Positions 7,718 to 9,984 of a stretch of 9,984 bases of DNA are shown one piece after another. Within the stretch, counting starts at the first letter, position 1. Each line of letters opens with the position of its first letter. The position numbers were made by a program, and so were the translations under genes. Below the pieces are notes generated by a model. It was not told the origin of the DNA and did not search any database. It saw nothing but the letters and a program-made list of their open reading frames with translations. The stretch spans positions 1-9,984 of the forward strand of contig CAZGUW010000178.1 of the NCBI GenBank assembly GCA_964528705.1. Reading direction: 5' to 3'. Source of the DNA: SLRI01 sp964528705. Lineage in GTDB: Bacteria; Pseudomonadota; Alphaproteobacteria; Geminicoccales; Geminicoccaceae.

Positions 7718-7749
7718 GCCAAGGGAAGCCGAGCGCCGCTTCCCTCGGC
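7718..7749. terminator. Hairpin between convergent rpfC and rpfF, likely bidirectional terminator
   Basis: AGGGAAGC (7722-7729) pairs exactly with GCTTCCCT (7738-7745) around an 8-nt loop; GCC (7718-7720) and GGC (7747-7749) extend it past one mismatch to 11 pairs. It lies 15 nt past the rpfF stop and about 135 nt past the rpfC stop. Neither side has a U-run, so the terminator role rests on position and stem strength. Confidence 0.45.
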
Positions 7750-7764
7750 GGCGGATGTGATCCC

Positions 7765-8721
7765 TCAGTTCTTCACCCGCTTCTTTTCCTGCACGCGCGC
7801 CAGGCAATCCATCCGCCGGAGGTCGTCGGCGGTGAGCTGCATGGCGAGATCGACCCAGATGTTGACGATGTCGAGAAGCTCCGTCTTCTGCACCGGATCG
7901 ACCCGCTTGCAGGCGCGGCGGATGGTGCGCAGCATGTTGAAGCGGCTGCCATGGCTGCCGAGATGCTCGCGCAACGCGATTTCGCCCTGGCCCGGCTCGG
8001 CGAGCACGTCGACGAGGCCGAGCTCGAGCATCTCCTCCGCACTCCTGGACTTGCCGTCCTCGATGAACGCGCGTGCCGCCTTCTCGCCGATCTTGCGGAC
8101 GAGGTAGGAGTACCCGCCCATGCCGGGGAACAGGTTGAAGAGGATCTCCGGGAGGCCGAACTTCGCGCCGCGCTCGGCCACCACGATGTCGTTGGTGATC
8201 ATCGATTCGAGGCCGCCGCCGATAGCGTCGCCCCTGACCAGGGCCACGGTGAGGACCGGCAGGCCCAACGCATTGTAGTTGTCGTGAAGGACGTCGATGC
8301 AGCGTTGCGCATAGTCGCGCAATGCCTGCTCGTTGCCGCCACGCACGCATTCGGTGAAGAAGGCGAGGTCCCCGCCGAGGCTGAAGGCGCCCTTCGCCTC
8401 GGAGGTCCAAACGAGGTAGCGGAACGGCATCTCGGCGGCGCTCAGATGGCTGCACTGTTCCTGCAGGTAAATCTGGTAGCTGCGCGAATCGGTCACCAGC
8501 GAAGGCGTGTAGCAGGCCCGGTCCTGATGCTTCATTCGGGCCCAGAGGATGCCGGTATCGGATTCCAGCTGGGTCGCCAGGGTCGGCAGATCGACCTCGA
8601 GCGAGGGGCGGCGCAGCGGCACGACCGGTGCCGACACACGGCGCAGCTCGGATGGCAGCAGATCGAAGTTGTCATTGACCGCGTCCTGCAGCCCACGAAC
8701 GAACTGATGCGACAAAGCCAT
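7765..8721 (-). CDS. rpfF: DSF synthase, RpfF-type enoyl-CoA hydratase/thioesterase (crotonase fold)
   Basis: 318 aa from ATG at 8721. RpfF proteins make cis-2-unsaturated fatty acid signals (DSF family) by dehydrating 3-hydroxyacyl-ACP and releasing the free acid. The crotonase core is complete: oxyanion-hole region SLGGDLAFF (114-122), GDAIGGGLE with Glu172, and GLPEILFNLFPGMGGYSY (189-206) with Glu192. Glu172 and Glu192 are 20 residues apart, exactly as the catalytic Glu141/Glu161 of Xanthomonas RpfF. The LPEILFNLFPGMG wording is specific to RpfF rather than fatty-acid-oxidation hydratases. It is about 29 residues longer than Xanthomonas RpfF, mainly at the N-terminus. A GTG at 8751 would add 10 residues, but ATG 8721 has AGGAGGG (8729-8735) at 7-nt spacing, so it is preferred. 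The gene faces rpfC, the sensor for its product. No rpfB-like acyl-CoA ligase is seen next to it. Confidence 0.93.
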   Translation of the reverse strand: MALSHQFVRGLQDAVNDNFDLLPSELRRVSAPVVPLRRPSLEVDLPTLATQLESDTGILWARMKHQDRACYTPSLVTDSRSYQIYLQEQCSHLSAAEMPFRYLVWTSEAKGAFSLGGDLAFFTECVRGGNEQALRDYAQRCIDVLHDNYNALGLPVLTVALVRGDAIGGGLESMITNDIVVAERGAKFGLPEILFNLFPGMGGYSYLVRKIGEKAARAFIEDGKSRSAEEMLELGLVDVLAEPGQGEIALREHLGSHGSRFNMLRTIRRACKRVDPVQKTELLDIVNIWVDLAMQLTADDLRRMDCLARVQEKKRVKN

Positions 8722-8728
8722 CCTCTTA

Positions 8729-8735
8729 CCCTCCT
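8729..8735 (-). promoter_or_regulatory. Strong ribosome binding site that sets the rpfF start
   Basis: AGGAGGG on the leftward strand, 7 nt before ATG 8721. It lies inside the coding part of the longer GTG (8751) reading, which makes that longer start unlikely. Confidence 0.75.
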
Positions 8736-8925
8736 GTGGCCGATACTTCACGCGGCACTCGCGGAAATCCCGGTGTTCGCTGATTTTGCGGCAATCGATC
8801 TTGCCTGCGGTCAGAAATATTAACCTTGCTGACCGGGCGCAAGAAGTATCGTTTCGGATTTCTTGAAGTTACCGGAAAAACAACTTTATTCTTTTTTGCT
8901 ATTTTAGTTTTTATTAGAAGGATAT

Positions 8926-8937
8926 TTTATCGATAAA
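8926..8937. promoter_or_regulatory. 12-bp perfect palindrome in the rpfF upstream region
   Basis: TTTATCGATAAA is its own reverse complement and sits in the AT-rich patch about 205 nt before the rpfF start. It could be an operator for a dimeric regulator. A 12-bp palindrome in AT-rich DNA is not rare, so this is tentative. Confidence 0.3.
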
Positions 8938-8978
8938 TTGCAGAGCATTTTAGACGATGTCGCGCAGTTCGCCGGCGC

Positions 8979-9665
8979 TCAGCCCCATGGACCACGCCGC
9001 AACAGCCAGCGGCGATGGCTGAGCGGCAACACGAAAACAGCGCCGGCGACAAAGCCACCGACATGCGCCCACCAGGCAACACCGGCGCCGGCTGGAGCCG
9101 TGAACGCGCTCCAGAGCTGAAAACCGAACCAGATCGCGAGCAGCCAGGCGGCACGGATCTCGTGCAGCAGCATGAAGCTGAACGGGAAGAAGACGACGAC
9201 ACGCGCCCTGGGAAACAGCATGAAGTAGGCGCCGAGCACGCCCGACAGTGCACCCGAGGCGCCGATCATCGGCAGGGTGGACGCCGGGTCCGGCAGGATC
9301 TGCAACCCCGCCGCGGCGAGCCCGGCGGTCAGGTAGAGGAGGGCGAAGCGCAGATGGCCGAGCCGGTCCTCGACATTGTTCGCAAAGACCCAGAGGAAGA
9401 GCAGGTTGGAGCCGAGGTGGAGGAGACCGCCATGCAGGAACATGGAGGTGATGAAGGTGGCCCAGGCCGGGACGAGCTGCAGCTCCGGCGTCAGCATCGC
9501 CCGGCCGGTCACCACCGCCGGGATCAGCCCGAGACTGTACACGGAGCGGTCCAGGCCACCCGCCCGGCTGATCTGCCAGAGATAGGTTGCGACGCACGCG
9601 ACGATGAGCAGGCAGGCGACGACGGGCAGCCGCTTCGCACGGTTGAGGTGCCTGATCGGAAACAG
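8979..9665 (-). CDS. Rhomboid-family intramembrane serine protease
   Basis: 228 aa if started at CTG 9665. Rhomboids cleave transmembrane segments with a Ser-His dyad inside the membrane. Seen here: GASG with Ser137, WWAH with His201, and HLGSN (His83, Asn87), matching the GlpG active site (Ser201, His254, His150/Asn154). About six helices: 14-32, 66-92, 104-122, 132-152, 155-185 and 196-214. The first GTG in frame is at 9542 and would remove helix 1 and the usual MFPIR-like start. Upstream codons read (L)FPIRHLNRAKRLPVV with no ATG, GTG or TTG, but CTG at 9665 sits 9 nt behind AAGAGG (9675-9680) and 14 nt past the paaY stop. I therefore take CTG as the start; a sequencing error or the shorter GTG form are the alternatives. 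It is probably co-transcribed with the paaY-like gene; no link to DSF signalling is shown. Confidence 0.8.
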   Translation of the reverse strand: MFPIRHLNRAKRLPVVACLLIVACVATYLWQISRAGGLDRSVYSLGLIPAVVTGRAMLTPELQLVPAWATFITSMFLHGGLLHLGSNLLFLWVFANNVEDRLGHLRFALLYLTAGLAAAGLQILPDPASTLPMIGASGALSGVLGAYFMLFPRARVVVFFPFSFMLLHEIRAAWLLAIWFGFQLWSAFTAPAGAGVAWWAHVGGFVAGAVFVLPLSHRRWLLRRGPWG

Positions 9666-9679
9666 GACCGATCGCCTCT

Positions 9680-9984
9680 TCAGCCGCGGCTTTCGAACTT
9701 CGGTCGAATGCCGGTGAGACTGGGGCAGCGCGGCCGGTCGGCCTCGACCGCGCGGAGCGGCTCGCAGGGCCGAAGCGTTCGTGCGGACATGCGCGCGAGC
9801 TCCTGGTATTCCGCGGTGCCCTGCCCCTTCCAGGCGATCTCGGAGGGCTCAAGCGGGCGTACCACGCGTGCCGGAACGCCTGCAGCCAGATGCCCCTCCG
9901 GCACCTCGAACCCGGCCTTGACGAAGGCCCTGGCGGCGACGAAGGCGTTGGCCCCGACCATCGCCCCGTCCATGACGGTCGCAT
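9680..9984 (-). CDS. paaY: PaaY-like hexapeptide-repeat protein, 3' part (5' end beyond window)
   Basis: The frame is open to the window edge; an internal ATG at 9973 is not the true start, since upstream codons continue a hexapeptide-repeat reading (ATVMDGAMVG). About 100 C-terminal residues are visible: the last turns of a left-handed beta helix (MDGAMVGANAFVAARAFV), the LAAGVPARVVR strand, and a C-terminal helical tail with WKGQGTAEYQEL and a late ADRPR. That tail is the pattern of PaaY of phenylacetate degradation (WKRLNTKEYQDL..ENRPRL in E. coli), reported as a thioesterase that removes dead-end CoA intermediates, and related to gamma carbonic anhydrases. The metal-binding His residues would lie outside the window. 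Without neighbouring paa genes in view, a general gamma-class carbonic anhydrase-like protein remains possible. Confidence 0.8.
   Translation of the reverse strand, partial: ATVMDGAMVGANAFVAARAFVKAGFEVPEGHLAAGVPARVVRPLEPSEIAWKGQGTAEYQELARMSARTLRPCEPLRAVEADRPRCPSLTGIRPKFESRG

Larger units (their letters stand above)
8722..8978 (-). promoter_or_regulatory. rpfF upstream region with an AT-rich patch
   Basis: These 257 bases lie between the rhomboid stop and rpfF. Bases 8881-8940 contain only 12 G or C of 60, in a window that is otherwise clearly GC-rich. The leftward strand holds TAAAAT hexamers that could be -10 boxes, but none has a good -35 at the right distance, so I do not name a promoter. 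Poly-T runs on the plus strand (8891-8915) show no stem, so no terminator for the rhomboid gene is called. The region most likely holds the rpfF promoter and binding sites for DNA-bending or silencing proteins. Confidence 0.5.

Noticed and set aside
8749..8751. GTG 8751 as the rpfF start
   Set aside because: The strong AGGAGGG lies downstream of it and serves ATG 8721.
7951..8823. A 290-codon plus-strand frame opposite rpfF
   Set aside because: rpfF on the minus strand has the full crotonase active site; this frame is its antisense shadow.
8885..8920. T-rich runs read as a rho-independent terminator
   Set aside because: No GC stem precedes the T-run on the plus strand, and no plus-strand gene ends there.
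8950..9984. A 344-codon minus-strand frame covering the rhomboid and paaY genes
   Set aside because: It is rich in Arg, Pro, Ser and Ala with no motif, and overlaps two genes with clear family signatures in other frames.
1..9984. CRISPR array, tRNA or rRNA genes, insertion sequence
   Set aside because: No regularly spaced direct repeats, cloverleaf-like sequence or transposase reading frame was seen by eye; I could not run dedicated searches.

Overview
The window reads as a high-GC proteobacterial chromosome segment, most likely alphaproteobacterial. That placement is an inference from base composition, the paaY-like and rhomboid genes and the overall style of the proteins; no RNA gene is present to fix it. 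The centre (about 2.6-8.7 kb) is a diffusible signal factor (DSF, cis-2-unsaturated fatty acid) quorum-sensing locus. A response regulator gene (2646-4820) and an RpfC-type hybrid sensor kinase gene (4958-7582) run rightward. They converge on an RpfF-type DSF synthase gene (7765-8721, leftward). This matches the layout of the Xanthomonas rpf locus as I know it (rpfG..rpfC facing rpfF). The striking difference is the regulator in the rpfG position: its RpfG-like receiver is joined to PAS-GGDEF-EAL instead of HD-GYP. It therefore combines the receiver of RpfG with the PAS-GGDEF-EAL layout of the Burkholderia DSF receptor RpfR.

Left end (101-2380, leftward): a two-gene operon for a MotA/TolQ/ExbB-like inner-membrane protein with a long cytoplasmic tail and an OmpA/MotB-type peptidoglycan-binding partner. 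The pair resembles ZorA-ZorB of the Zorya anti-phage system, but no zorC, zorD or zorE is visible here. Downstream of it lies a perfect 10-bp stem with a GCAA loop. A 265-bp divergent intergenic region separates this operon from the regulator gene and carries a plausible sigma-70 promoter for the regulator.

Right end (8722-9984): upstream of rpfF is a 257-bp gap with a very AT-rich patch (12 G/C of 60 at 8881-8940) holding a 12-bp palindrome, probably the rpfF control region. Beyond it, leftward, are a rhomboid intramembrane protease gene and the 3' part of a paaY-like hexapeptide-repeat gene cut by the window edge. The rhomboid frame has no ATG, GTG or TTG at the place where the family N-terminus begins; a CTG at 9665, 14 nt after the paaY stop and behind an AAGAGG, is the best start.

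Working model: RpfF makes a DSF-family signal, RpfC senses it through a conserved juxtamembrane segment and relays phosphate via its receiver and HPt domains to the regulator, whose intact EAL domain would change cyclic di-GMP. The PAS domain could add a second, cytoplasmic input.
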